Below, piece by piece: positions 1 to 7,968 of a stretch of DNA of 48,900 nucleotides. Source of the DNA: an uncultured Clostridia bacterium. Lineage in GTDB: Bacteria; Bacillota; Clostridia; Christensenellales; Borkfalkiaceae. The notes under the pieces are model-generated. The model worked only from the letters and a program-made list of their open reading frames with translations, did not search any database and was not told where the DNA came from. The first letter of the stretch is position 1. The number at the start of each line of letters is the position of its first letter. The position numbers and the translations under genes were made by a program. The stretch lies in contig CANRPN010000004.1 in NCBI GenBank assembly GCA_947632505.1, positions 1 to 48,900 on the forward strand, given 5' to 3'.

Positions 1-265
1 CCGTCCACTCATAGTTTTCGCCGTCGGCCGCTTCCTTTAAGTTGGCCGCGGTGTCACCGATGCCGCAGAGTTCTTTCAGCCAAAGTTTTGCGTGTTCCTT
101 TTCGTTGTCCGCCGTTTTCAAAAAGAGCGCGGACATCTGCTCGTAGCCCTCTTTCTTTGCAACGGAGGCAAAGTAAGTGTACTTGTTGCGCGCCTGCGAT
201 TCTCCCGCAAACGCCGCCTGCAAATTCTTTTCGGTCTGCGTGCCCGCATATTTGTTTTCCGCCAT
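1..265 (-). CDS. rbr: Rubrerythrin, N-terminal part (runs off the window)
   Basis: Rubrerythrin is a cytoplasmic diiron protein that reduces hydrogen peroxide in anaerobes. Reading the minus strand from 265 gives an 88-residue start of a ferritin-like domain. It begins MAENKYAGTQTEKNLQAAF and carries the iron-ligand pattern around GESQARNKYTYFA and, later, NEKEHAKLW. The start is set by AAAGGAG eight bases upstream of the ATG. The C-terminal part, including the rubredoxin-like domain expected in this family, lies outside the window. It is the first gene beyond the glycan locus and has its own promoter, so it is probably not part of that operon. Identification is firm; whether it is a full two-domain rubrerythrin cannot be seen. 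Confidence 0.9.
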   Translation of the reverse strand, partial: MAENKYAGTQTEKNLQAAFAGESQARNKYTYFASVAKKEGYEQMSALFLKTADNEKEHAKLWLKELCGIGDTAANLKEAADGENYEWT

Positions 266-295
266 CGTATTTCTCCTTTTCGGTTTGATGTCTTT

Positions 296-323
296 ATTAT
301 ACCATACCGGTAAATTTTGTCAA
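296..323 (-). promoter_or_regulatory. Sigma-A type promoter of the rubrerythrin gene
   Basis: TTGACA (318-323) and TATAAT (296-301) on the minus strand are separated by 16 bases. The -35 box overlaps the TGA stop of the upstream GH36 gene. An 8-bp palindrome, TACCGGTA (305-312), sits in the spacer. No PerR-like box was recognised. Confidence 0.75.
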
Positions 324-2497
324 GAGTTTTTTTTCGCGCTCAGATGCCACACCCAGCTCCCGAAATCGGGAAGCCGCGGCAGGAGCAGCCCCGCATTCAT
401 CAGCGTATCGCCGCGCAGAGTAAGCCCGAGTTCCTCCACCGTATACGTCTGTTCGCAGCGCAGCCCCTTTAAGCGGATACGGCGGTCAAAGTCGCCCGGC
501 AAGGCGTGGATACGCATGCCCACGACATAGGCGCGCGTCTTGTCCTTGCTCATGACGGCAACGCAAAACAGATTTCCTTGATACGGGTCGGCGATCCGGT
601 ACAGATCGCCCCGCAGGATGAGCTGTTCGATCTCGTGATAGTTTGCGATCTGTTCTTTGACCTGCGCCTTTTCTTCCGCGCTCAGACGCCCCAGATCGAG
701 CTCGTAGCCCGTGGCCCCGAGAGAGGCGATCGCTCCGCGTGCGGAAAAGGGAACCGTTCTGCCCGTCTGATGATTGGGACAGGCCGAGACGTGGCAGCTC
801 ATCGCGGAGAGCGGATAGCCGTAAGAGGTGCCCCATTGGATCTTGGCGCGCTCGTAGGCGTCGGTGTCGTCGCTCGTCCAGAACTGCGGGAAGAAACAGA
901 GCATTCCGCCGTCAAATCTGCCGCCGCCGCCCGAGCAACCCTCGAAAAAGACATCCGGAAAGGCGGCTTGCAGCCTCCGTATGAGGCGATAGACGCCCAA
1001 AATGTAGCGGTGGGCAAATTCCCCCTGCCGCTCTGCGGGAAGGCTCGCCGAATAAAATTCGGTGATGTGGCGGTTCATATCCCACTTCACATAGGAAATT
1101 TCATGGCGGGACAAAATATCGCTCATGCGCGCAAAGAGATAGTCCGTCACCTCTTCCCGCGTCATGTCGAGGACGTATTGATGGCGGCTCTTGCAGCGGG
1201 GCACATCCGCCCGTCCGATCGCCCAATCGGGGTGCGCGCGGTAGAGCGCGCTGTCCTCGGAGATCATCTCGGGCTCAAACCAGATGCCGAATTTCATCCC
1301 CCGTTTCTTGCAGTGTTCGATGACGGGACCGAGCCCGCCGACGAGTTTTTTCTCATTGACAAACCAATCGCCGAGCGAGGTGAGATCGTCGTTGCGGCCG
1401 CCGAACCAGCCGTCGTCAAGAACGAGGGTATCGATGCCGAGGGGCGCGGCCTCGTCCGCAAGCGCGCAGAGCTTCTCGCGGTCGAAATCAAAGTAAGTCG
1501 CCTCCCAATTATTGACGAGCACCGGACGGGGCGCATAGACGCGGTTTTCGGGCAGGACGTGTCCGCGCAAAAAGTCGGCATAGGAACGGGACATCTCTCC
1601 AAGGCCATGCGCGGAATAGCAGATCGCGACCTGCGGCGTGATGAACTTTTCGCTCGCTCCGAGCAGCCACGAAAAGCCGAGGTCGTTGATCCCCCCGCTC
1701 ACGCGGACAGCGCCCGTTTGCGTTTCCTCCGCTTCGAGCATCCAGGAACCGCTGTATAAAAGTTCGAAGCCGACGCAAACGCCCGCATCCTCCCCCGCTC
1801 CCCGCTCCAAAAGGACGAGGAAAGGATTCATTTGATGGGAGGATGCCCCGCGCGCCGAGCCGATCTTTACGCTGCCGTGTCCCAAGGGCGTGCGCTCGGG
1901 CATGCGCTCCATGTTGTGCCGCCCGTGCAGGCGCAACACGTCGTACTCCCCCGCCGCAAGATCGAGGCAGAAGGACTCTGCGCGCAAGAGCCGCATGGGC
2001 GACGAGCCGCGATTGACGATCTCCGCATTGCGCACCAATACGTCGGAATCCTCATACAGCGTGTAATTCAAGACGATCTCGGCTTCGGAAAGGACATCCT
2101 TTAAGGTGATCGAAAGCGTCTTTCCGCCGCGGGCGGAGGGCAATACGCCCAGATCGGGCGCGCCGTCACAGATCGTATGCGAAACATAATGGAATCTGCT
2201 CGCCCGCTCGCCGTTTTCCCGCACGAGGAGCACGGAGGGGGTGCGGAAATCGCCCTGTCCGAAGCTGCCGTACTCGCTGCCTGCGACGTCCAACGAAAAA
2301 TAGCTGTCCACGTCGGGCGGAATGGGAGAAAAACTCAATTCCCGCGCCGAGGGGTCGAAATAGCGCAGATCATCCCCGCCGATGGGCCCGCCAAAATGCA
2401 GACCGACGAGATACCCTGCGGGGTGCACCCACAGCGCGCAGGAAAAGGACTTCCCGTGCAAGAAAAAGGTGCGCGTGGTTTGGTCGTAAACGATCAT
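320..2497 (-). CDS. Alpha-galactosidase, glycoside hydrolase family 36
   Basis: This 725-residue enzyme should hydrolyse terminal alpha-1,6-linked galactose by a retaining mechanism. It has no signal peptide, so it acts in the cytoplasm on imported oligosaccharides. Family hallmarks are visible in order: an N-terminal beta-sandwich, LVLDDGWFGGRND, FGIWFEPEMIS, the nucleophile aspartate in YVKWDMNRHITEF, FEGCSGGGGRFD, and the acid/base aspartate in WTSDDTDAYERAKIQWG. The length is typical of monomer units of bacterial GH36 tetramers. It is the last gene of the ROK-nagB-nagA-epimerase-GH36 unit, starts 2 bases after the epimerase stop, and has a GAGG ribosome site. Its stop codon overlaps the rubrerythrin -35 box. 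The family call is strong; alpha-N-acetylgalactosaminidase activity, also found in GH36, cannot be excluded given the amino-sugar genes alongside. Confidence 0.93.
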   Translation of the reverse strand: MIVYDQTTRTFFLHGKSFSCALWVHPAGYLVGLHFGGPIGGDDLRYFDPSARELSFSPIPPDVDSYFSLDVAGSEYGSFGQGDFRTPSVLLVRENGERASRFHYVSHTICDGAPDLGVLPSARGGKTLSITLKDVLSEAEIVLNYTLYEDSDVLVRNAEIVNRGSSPMRLLRAESFCLDLAAGEYDVLRLHGRHNMERMPERTPLGHGSVKIGSARGASSHQMNPFLVLLERGAGEDAGVCVGFELLYSGSWMLEAEETQTGAVRVSGGINDLGFSWLLGASEKFITPQVAICYSAHGLGEMSRSYADFLRGHVLPENRVYAPRPVLVNNWEATYFDFDREKLCALADEAAPLGIDTLVLDDGWFGGRNDDLTSLGDWFVNEKKLVGGLGPVIEHCKKRGMKFGIWFEPEMISEDSALYRAHPDWAIGRADVPRCKSRHQYVLDMTREEVTDYLFARMSDILSRHEISYVKWDMNRHITEFYSASLPAERQGEFAHRYILGVYRLIRRLQAAFPDVFFEGCSGGGGRFDGGMLCFFPQFWTSDDTDAYERAKIQWGTSYGYPLSAMSCHVSACPNHQTGRTVPFSARGAIASLGATGYELDLGRLSAEEKAQVKEQIANYHEIEQLILRGDLYRIADPYQGNLFCVAVMSKDKTRAYVVGMRIHALPGDFDRRIRLKGLRCEQTYTVEELGLTLRGDTLMNAGLLLPRLPDFGSWVWHLSAKKNS

Positions 2498-2499
2498 AT

Positions 2500-3345
2500 T
2501 CAGACCTCAAAATAGGTGATTTTTTGGAGGGCGGAGGCGCGTTCACCGCCCGCGAGCGTTTGAATACCCGTCTTTTGGGAGAAGGGGATCGCCTCGCCGG
2601 CCCGATCGGGCAGATTTCCCCACGGCTCGATGCAGAGCATCGCCGCGCCTGCGGGCCGCCACAGAAGCAGATAGGGAAAGCCCTCAAACTCCACCTTTGC
2701 GAGCGGCTTTTTCCCTTTACACAGGGTGACAGCGCGCGAATTGGGTGCAAAGATGAGGGTATTGCCGCCCTCCGGCCCCGCCAGGGACAGGGGAAGCGCT
2801 CTCCCCGCGCCGTACAATTTTTTTTCGCCCGTGAGCCTGCCCTCCTTATCGTGCAGAAGCGCTTCGAACCGCTCTTGTCCGGGAAAGCGCAGGATGTGCT
2901 TCGCGAGCGGAGCAAACAGCGCATGCGAAACGTGCCCGCCCCACGAAAAACTGAGGGGACGTTCCGCGGGATTTTCCACTTCATAGGAAATGAGCAAACT
3001 GTCCCCCTCCAAGGAGTACGTCACGGTAAAGACAAACTCAAACGGATATTTGCGCAGCGTCTCCTCGTTAAACCGCAGCACGAGCGAGAGACGGCTTTCC
3101 GTCTGCGATTTGAGTTCGAACTGCATTCTGCGGGCAAAGCCGTGGCGGGAGAGCGGATACAGGTCGCTGCCCACCGTCACGGCACAATTTCCGCATACGG
3201 GAAAGAGGACGGGAGCATGCCCCGCCCAACTGCCGTCCTCGTTCTGCCAGAGCCTCTCCCTGCCGTGAAAAAGGAGGCTGACGGGCTCTGCGCCGAGGGT
3301 GTCTATCATGGCGCTCAGAGCGCCGTTTTCCAGCTTATAATGCAT
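2500..3345 (-). CDS. Aldose 1-epimerase family protein (LacX-like)
   Basis: This 281-residue cytoplasmic beta-sandwich protein belongs to the galactose mutarotase-like superfamily, which interconverts the alpha and beta anomers of free sugars or sugar phosphates. Supporting segments are the opening NGALSAMIDTLGAEPVSLL, then LWQNEDGSWAGHAPVLFPVCG, the RHGFAR loop carrying the expected histidine, and FSWGGHVSHALFAPL. The ATG at 3345 lies inside the last codons of nagA, an 11-base overlap, and has no good ribosome site of its own. Translation is therefore probably coupled to nagA. Its placement between nagA and an alpha-galactosidase suggests it mutarotates galactose or another sugar released in the cytoplasm. 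The LacX-like subgroup is poorly characterised and the substrate is not evident. Confidence 0.85.
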   Translation of the reverse strand: MHYKLENGALSAMIDTLGAEPVSLLFHGRERLWQNEDGSWAGHAPVLFPVCGNCAVTVGSDLYPLSRHGFARRMQFELKSQTESRLSLVLRFNEETLRKYPFEFVFTVTYSLEGDSLLISYEVENPAERPLSFSWGGHVSHALFAPLAKHILRFPGQERFEALLHDKEGRLTGEKKLYGAGRALPLSLAGPEGGNTLIFAPNSRAVTLCKGKKPLAKVEFEGFPYLLLWRPAGAAMLCIEPWGNLPDRAGEAIPFSQKTGIQTLAGGERASALQKITYFEV

Positions 3346-4495
3346 AACGGTAGACGATTTCGCCGCCGACGATCGTCAAAAGTACGTCGAATGCGGGGCT
3401 AAGCACGGTGAAGTCCGCACGCTTGCCCGCGGCGATACTGCCGAGCTCTTTTTCCAGCCCGAGCGCCCTTGCGGGATGGAGCGAGGCACAATCCGCGGCC
3501 TCGGGAAGGGAGAGCCCTGCCTTTTGCACCATGTTCTGCACGGCGCGGTTCATTTGCAATACGCTCCCTGCGAGCGTGCCGTCTTTGAGTCTTGCCTCGC
3601 CGCCCTTGACGTAGACCTTCTGCCCGCCGAGCTCGCTCTCGCCGTCCCCCAGCCCCTTCGCGCGGATCGCGTCGGTGATGAGGATGAGGCGCTTGGAAGT
3701 CTTGCATTTTACGAGCAATTTGATGGCGGGTACGCTGACGTGGATCGTATCGGCGATGAGTTCACAGTCGAGCCCGTCCAGAAGGAGGGCGCTGCCCACC
3801 GTTCCGATCTCCCGATGGTGAAGGGGAGATTGCGCGTTAAAGGTATGGGTGACGTGCGTTGCGCCCGCCCCGACCGCCCGCACGACGTCCGCATAGTGTG
3901 CGCCCGTGTGGCCGATCGAAGTGAGAACACCCGTTTCCGTGAGATGGGAAATGAGCGCCTCCGCCCCTTCCTCCTCGGGTGCGAGGGTGACGATTTTGAT
4001 GTTGCCGCCGCTCGCCTGCTGATAGCGTTCGAATTGGGAGACGCTCGGCGCTGCAACGTATTCGAGGGGCTGGGCGCCCTTGTGCGCGGCCGAAATGAAG
4101 GGGCCTTCGAGATGAATGCCCAAAAGCCGCGCGCCGTTTGAGACGTTTTCGGCGTTCCGCTCCGATAAGAGATATTCTTTGACAGCCCCCATCGCTTTCA
4201 GAATATTTTCGGGCGATTGGGTCATGGTGGTGGCGAGGAAGGAAGTGGTCCCCTCTTTGACGAGCGTCTCAGCCATCGTTCGGAGCGCGGCCACGGAGCC
4301 GTCCATGGCGTCCGCACCGCCTGCGCCGTGGATGTGCTCATCCACAAAGCCCGGCAGCACGACGGCGTTTTCGGGGAGGTCTATCTTTTCGCCCTCGGCG
4401 GAATATCCGACGATCCTGTCCGAAAAGCATAGATCGCTCTTGACGATCCCCGTTCCGTGAAAATAGACCGATGCATTTTCAAAATATTTTATCAT
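3335..4495 (-). CDS. nagA: N-acetylglucosamine-6-phosphate deacetylase
   Basis: NagA removes the acetyl group from GlcNAc-6-phosphate, giving glucosamine-6-phosphate for NagB. The 386-residue product shows the amidohydrolase barrel: the metal-site motif DEHIHGAGG, then HLEGPFIS, the metal-ligand histidines in SIGHTGAHYADV and THTFNAQSPLHH, and the catalytic aspartate in LITDAIRAKG. A longer open frame exists upstream to 4603, but the ATG at 4495 matches the family start and lies one base past the nagB stop. The extra codons read antisense to nothing conserved and overlap nagB. The gene overlaps the downstream epimerase gene by 11 bases. It works in the cytoplasm as part of the ROK-nagB-nagA amino-sugar unit. 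Confidence 0.95.
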   Translation of the reverse strand: MIKYFENASVYFHGTGIVKSDLCFSDRIVGYSAEGEKIDLPENAVVLPGFVDEHIHGAGGADAMDGSVAALRTMAETLVKEGTTSFLATTMTQSPENILKAMGAVKEYLLSERNAENVSNGARLLGIHLEGPFISAAHKGAQPLEYVAAPSVSQFERYQQASGGNIKIVTLAPEEEGAEALISHLTETGVLTSIGHTGAHYADVVRAVGAGATHVTHTFNAQSPLHHREIGTVGSALLLDGLDCELIADTIHVSVPAIKLLVKCKTSKRLILITDAIRAKGLGDGESELGGQKVYVKGGEARLKDGTLAGSVLQMNRAVQNMVQKAGLSLPEAADCASLHPARALGLEKELGSIAAGKRADFTVLSPAFDVLLTIVGGEIVYRYAL

Positions 4496-4496
4496 A

Positions 4497-5219
4497 TTAC
4501 AGAAGAGAAGCCGCAGCTTCGTCGCACACGAGGGTGCAATCGGGATGACGCTGCAAGATGCTGGCGGGGAGCGATTCGGTGATTTCGCCCTTGACGAGCC
4601 CATAGACCGCCTTTGCCTTGTTTGCGCCGTTTGCGAGAATGAGGATCTTCTTCGCGTTCATGATGTTCTTCGGCCCCATGGTGTACGCTCTGCGGGGAAC
4701 GTCCTCGACGCGCGCGAAGAGGCGGGAATTATCCTTGATCGTGCTCTCGGTGAGCGCAACGACGTGCGTTTCCGCCTCAAACGGCGTTCCCGGCTCGTTG
4801 AACGCAATGTGGCCGTTGGAGCCGATGCCGAGCACCTGAACGTCCTGCCGCATGACCTCCAAAAGAGCGTTATAACGGGCGCATTCCTCCTCGGGATCCT
4901 TTGCTTTTCCGTTTTCGATGTTGGTATTTTTCAGATCGATGTCGAGGTGGCGGAAGAGATTTTCACGCATAAAATAGACATAACTCTGATCGCTCGTGGC
5001 GTCCAATCCCTCGTATTCGTCGAGATTGACCGTCCTGACCTGCTTATAGGAGGTGCCGTTCTCTCTGTGATCGGCCGCCATTTTGGCATACAGGCCCAAG
5101 GGCGTGCTGCCCGTGGCGAGCCCGAGCACGGCAGCGGGATTTTCCGTGACGACCTCCTTCATGATCTCGAACGCCTTCGAGCTCATCTCCTCATAGTCCT
5201 TGGTGATAATGACTTTCAT
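4497..5219 (-). CDS. nagB: Glucosamine-6-phosphate deaminase
   Basis: NagB converts glucosamine-6-phosphate to fructose-6-phosphate and ammonia, the committed step of amino-sugar catabolism. The 240-residue length fits the short Gram-positive type, which lacks the C-terminal allosteric extension of the E. coli enzyme. Motifs seen are LGLATGSTPLGLY, the catalytic region TVNLDEYEGL, GIGSNGHIAFNEPG and NSRLFA. The ATG has a good AAAGGAG site. That site is the last member of a small tandem repeat in which stop-like and ribosome-site sequences are duplicated (see repeat 5226-5276). It is followed by nagA after one base, so the two are surely co-transcribed. Confidence 0.95.
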   Translation of the reverse strand: MKVIITKDYEEMSSKAFEIMKEVVTENPAAVLGLATGSTPLGLYAKMAADHRENGTSYKQVRTVNLDEYEGLDATSDQSYVYFMRENLFRHLDIDLKNTNIENGKAKDPEEECARYNALLEVMRQDVQVLGIGSNGHIAFNEPGTPFEAETHVVALTESTIKDNSRLFARVEDVPRRAYTMGPKNIMNAKKILILANGANKAKAVYGLVKGEITESLPASILQRHPDCTLVCDEAAASLL

Positions 5220-5225
5220 AAACTT

Positions 5226-5276
5226 CTCCTTTTATCTGTCTGCTTATCCTTTTATCTGTCTGCTTATCTGTCTGCG
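5226..5276 (-). repeat. Short tandem repeat spanning the ROK stop and nagB ribosome site
   Basis: In the transcribed direction the 12-base unit GCAGACAGATAA occurs three times. The first copy supplies the TAA stop of the ROK gene. The second and third are each followed by AAGGA, so the ribosome-site sequence is present twice (AAGGATAA and AAGGAGAA). The last one serves nagB. Confidence 0.85.
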
Positions 5277-6622
5277 GGCAGGCTCGCCGCGGCGACGCTC
5301 TGCCCCACTCTTCTGCTGTTTTCATCGGGCAAGACAATTTCGAGCGGCGCAAGCGCGGGGAATTGCTCCGCAAGGACCTGCTTGCAATGTTCGAGAATGA
5401 GTGTGCCTCCCCTGCCGCTCATCACTCTTCCGAGAAGAAGCACATGTTTCATCTCGTAAAATCGGGCATAGAAGGGCAGCGTATAGCCGAGATAGACCCC
5501 GATGTCCGAAAAGACCCGTTCCGCGAGGGGGTCCCTTTCCTCCGCGAGTTTTTGCATGACTTTCAGCTTCTCGGCGGGCGTGAGCCCCTCTTCGAATTTG
5601 CGGCCGCCCGCCTCTGCGAGCTTGATGACGGCGTCCTGCGAAAAATACTTGCAGCCTACGCCCGTATCGCCGCTCCACTCATCGCGCATGGCCTCGGGAT
5701 TCAGATCGACGGGGGCGAAGGCGAGCTCGGAGAGCCAGCCGTTGAGCCCCCCTTCGGCGTTGATGTAGCCCGCCGCTTCGCTCGTGCCCATGGCAATGCC
5801 GAGCACCCGGCCCTCGCCGAGTTCCATGCTTCCGGCAAGCGCAGTGACGTCGCCGTCGTTGGCCACTTCCACGGGCGCGCCGATCTCTCCCGCCACGTTG
5901 AGATACATGTTTTTGACGTACTCCCCGTACTTTTTCTTGTCCACTTTGAGAAAGAGGGAGGCGGTCATGATCTTGTTGTCGATGTACACTCCTGCCGAGG
6001 AGACGCCGATCGCGTCTACGCGGGGCATTTTGCTTGCCGCCGTTTTCATGGCGGTAAGGATCTCGTTGTAGTGATAGTGCGGATCCTCCGTCGTTTTGGG
6101 GTGCCAGACGACCTCCTCCGAATAGACAGGCTCACCGTCGATGACGGCGCTCACCTTACGGTCGCTGCCGCCCGCGTCAAAGCCGATCCGGCAGCCTTTG
6201 AGATGGCCGCCCACTTGGTAGGAAGCGCCCTGCCGCACGGGTTCCTCCGCGAGCAGTTCCACCGTGAAGGGTTGTTCGTACACCCCTTGCATAAAGTCGA
6301 AGTCGAATGCCCGCGCGCCGTTGCCGCAGTAGTGTTCTTTCAAGGATTCGTAAACGGTTTTACTGCCGTACACGCCGATCCGATGGCCGCCATACAGCCA
6401 AAGCATGGTCTTTGTGAGCCGCTCGGCAAGAAAGCAGTTCCGTGCGTCGTCCTCGCCGTCGCGGAAGGCGTCTAAGGCGTAAACTTCCTGCTTGTCGCCG
6501 TGGGAAACGCTCAGCACAATGCGGTTGCGCTTTTCCGGGGGGAGGGCCGCAACGTCTCTCTCAAACGTTTCGAGAAAGGCGATGACGGGATAAAAGTGAG
6601 GATCTAAAACGGGAATGATCAT
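5264..6622 (-). CDS. ROK-family sugar kinase-like protein with N-terminal extension
   Basis: The C-terminal ~300 residues look like a ROK (actin/hexokinase fold) kinase: a phosphate-binding GFDAGGSDRK near residue 147, GVSSAGVYID, the catalytic-loop VANDGDVTALAG with the expected aspartate near 256, and the second phosphate loop GIAMGTSEAAGY. At 452 residues it is ~150 longer than a normal ROK kinase. The first ~145 residues form an extra domain I do not recognise. The usual CxCGxxGC zinc motif is absent. It opens the unit with nagB and nagA behind its own promoter, so the attractive role is phosphorylation of GlcNAc or ManNAc (inference). Loss of the zinc motif means a regulatory or atypical role is also possible. 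The start is supported by GGAGAAAAATT before the ATG. Confidence 0.75.
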   Translation of the reverse strand: MIIPVLDPHFYPVIAFLETFERDVAALPPEKRNRIVLSVSHGDKQEVYALDAFRDGEDDARNCFLAERLTKTMLWLYGGHRIGVYGSKTVYESLKEHYCGNGARAFDFDFMQGVYEQPFTVELLAEEPVRQGASYQVGGHLKGCRIGFDAGGSDRKVSAVIDGEPVYSEEVVWHPKTTEDPHYHYNEILTAMKTAASKMPRVDAIGVSSAGVYIDNKIMTASLFLKVDKKKYGEYVKNMYLNVAGEIGAPVEVANDGDVTALAGSMELGEGRVLGIAMGTSEAAGYINAEGGLNGWLSELAFAPVDLNPEAMRDEWSGDTGVGCKYFSQDAVIKLAEAGGRKFEEGLTPAEKLKVMQKLAEERDPLAERVFSDIGVYLGYTLPFYARFYEMKHVLLLGRVMSGRGGTLILEHCKQVLAEQFPALAPLEIVLPDENSRRVGQSVAAASLPADR

Positions 6623-6640
6623 AATTTTTCTCCGGTTGCT

Positions 6641-6669
6641 ATGATAGCAGTTTGCAGTGAATTTGTCAA
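6641..6669 (-). promoter_or_regulatory. Promoter of the ROK-nagB-nagA-epimerase-GH36 unit
   Basis: TTGACA (6664-6669) and TATCAT (6641-6646) are 17 bases apart on the minus strand, ~19 bases before the ROK ATG. This would let the amino-sugar genes be transcribed apart from the upstream transporter genes. Confidence 0.75.
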
Positions 6670-6687
6670 GATAAGCCGATAAAATAT

Positions 6688-6710
6688 CACCCGAAGGCGC
6701 CCTTCGGGTG
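6688..6710 (-). terminator. Hairpin after the Gfo/Idh gene
   Basis: A perfect 10-bp inverted repeat, CACCCGAAGG with CCTTCGGGTG and a 3-base loop, follows the oxidoreductase stop. In the transcript it is followed by ATATTTTAT, so it is a moderate intrinsic terminator. It lies directly before the ROK promoter. Confidence 0.65.
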
Positions 6711-6717
6711 TACTCTT

Positions 6718-7968
6718 TTAATGGATACGGATGAGCGTCCCGCCTTTGAGACGGGACTCCTCTGCGCAGATCGCCATGAGGTGGCTCTCGACCGAACGAT
6801 CGAGGGAGGTCTCCCCCTCCTGCCCGCAGAGCACTTGATAGAGCGTGTCCACAAGGCCTTGGTCGCCGCCGCCGTGCCCGCTGTCGATTTTCGCGAGCTC
6901 GGAGATGCGGAAGTCCTCCCGCACCCCGCCGTAGGGTTTGAAAGAGACGACGTCCTCCTCCTCATTGAGCACGATTTCGCCGAGCGTGCCGAAGAAGCGC
7001 ATGATCCTGCCGCTGCCCGCCGTGAAGGCCGTCATCGTAAGGGTCGCCTTGACGCCGTTTTCAAAGGTGATCTCGGTGAGCTGGTGGTCGACGACGTCAT
7101 TGTCGCAGAAGTACACGCACCTGCCGTATGCTCCCTCTTTGATCGCCGTATAGAGTTTTTCCTCGGTGAGCGGATAGTCGGATGTGATCTGAATGTGCGG
7201 CCAAACGTTGGGCTGACAGCCGTTTTTCTTCCAATCATCCACATAGATCCGCTTGGCGCTGTACGGGCAAGTATCGGCATACTTGCAATCCACGCAGCGT
7301 TTTGCCGCGCCCTCGGGCGCGTTTTCGGGTTTGAACCACGTAAGATCTCCTACCGAGGAAATGCTCTCGGCACGCGAATTTGCATAGTATTGCAGAAGGT
7401 CGAGATCGTGGCAGCACTTGGCAAGGATCATGGGCGCGGTCTCTTCGCGAGAACGCCAATTCCCGCGCACAAAGCTGTGCGCCTGGTGCCAATAGGCGAC
7501 CTGTTCAAGCGCCTGAATGGCGACAAGTTTCCCGATTTTGCCCGCCTTCAAAAGCTGCGCGGTCTTTACGAACGCGGGCGCATACCGAAGGACGTGACAG
7601 ACGACGACTTTTCCGCCATACTGTTTCTGCGCGGCCAAGAGCGCTTCCAGCTCCTCGCGCCGATCGGAAATGGGCTTTTCGAGCAGAAGGTCGTACCCGA
7701 GCGAAAGGGCTTTGACCGCCTGCCGCACGTGATCGGCATCCATGGTGGCAATGACGAGAAGATCCGCCCTCTTCTTTTCGAAAAAGACTTCTTCGTCGAG
7801 AAAGCGGTTCTCCGCAGACACCGAAAAGAGCTCGCCGTAATAGTGCAGTCTCTCCCCGTCACGGTCGCAGAGCGCCGCGATCGTAAAGTTTGCCTGCTCG
7901 CTGAGGAGCTTCCCATAGGTCGCTCCGCCGCGGTTGCCGCAGCCGAGAATTGCGACTGTAAACTTCAT
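6718..7968 (-). CDS. Gfo/Idh/MocA-family oxidoreductase with a cysteine cluster
   Basis: This 416-residue NAD(P)-dependent sugar oxidoreductase starts with a Rossmann fold, FTVAILGCGNRGGATYG, followed by the EKPIS segment with the conserved lysine and a C-terminal alpha/beta domain. It carries an extra cluster, CVDCKYADTCPYSAKRIY, near residue 210, which resembles a metal or disulfide site, and a KCCHDLDLLQ segment with the usual active-site aspartate/histidine. The open frame continues upstream, but MKFTV at 7968 is the family start. That start overlaps the nanE stop by four bases (ATGA) and has a GGAG site. Coupling to nanE suggests a reaction on a sialic-acid-derived or amino sugar, as for the NanOx/YjhC enzymes of the same superfamily (inference). 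A GH109-like hydrolase is an alternative, although the GH109 signature was not identified. Confidence 0.8.
   Translation of the reverse strand: MKFTVAILGCGNRGGATYGKLLSEQANFTIAALCDRDGERLHYYGELFSVSAENRFLDEEVFFEKKRADLLVIATMDADHVRQAVKALSLGYDLLLEKPISDRREELEALLAAQKQYGGKVVVCHVLRYAPAFVKTAQLLKAGKIGKLVAIQALEQVAYWHQAHSFVRGNWRSREETAPMILAKCCHDLDLLQYYANSRAESISSVGDLTWFKPENAPEGAAKRCVDCKYADTCPYSAKRIYVDDWKKNGCQPNVWPHIQITSDYPLTEEKLYTAIKEGAYGRCVYFCDNDVVDHQLTEITFENGVKATLTMTAFTAGSGRIMRFFGTLGEIVLNEEEDVVSFKPYGGVREDFRISELAKIDSGHGGGDQGLVDTLYQVLCGQEGETSLDRSVESHLMAICAEESRLKGGTLIRIH

Noticed and set aside
4496-4603. A longer NagA starting at 4603
   Set aside because: The extra residues overlap nagB and are not NagA-like. 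The ATG at 4495 fits both the family and the operon spacing.
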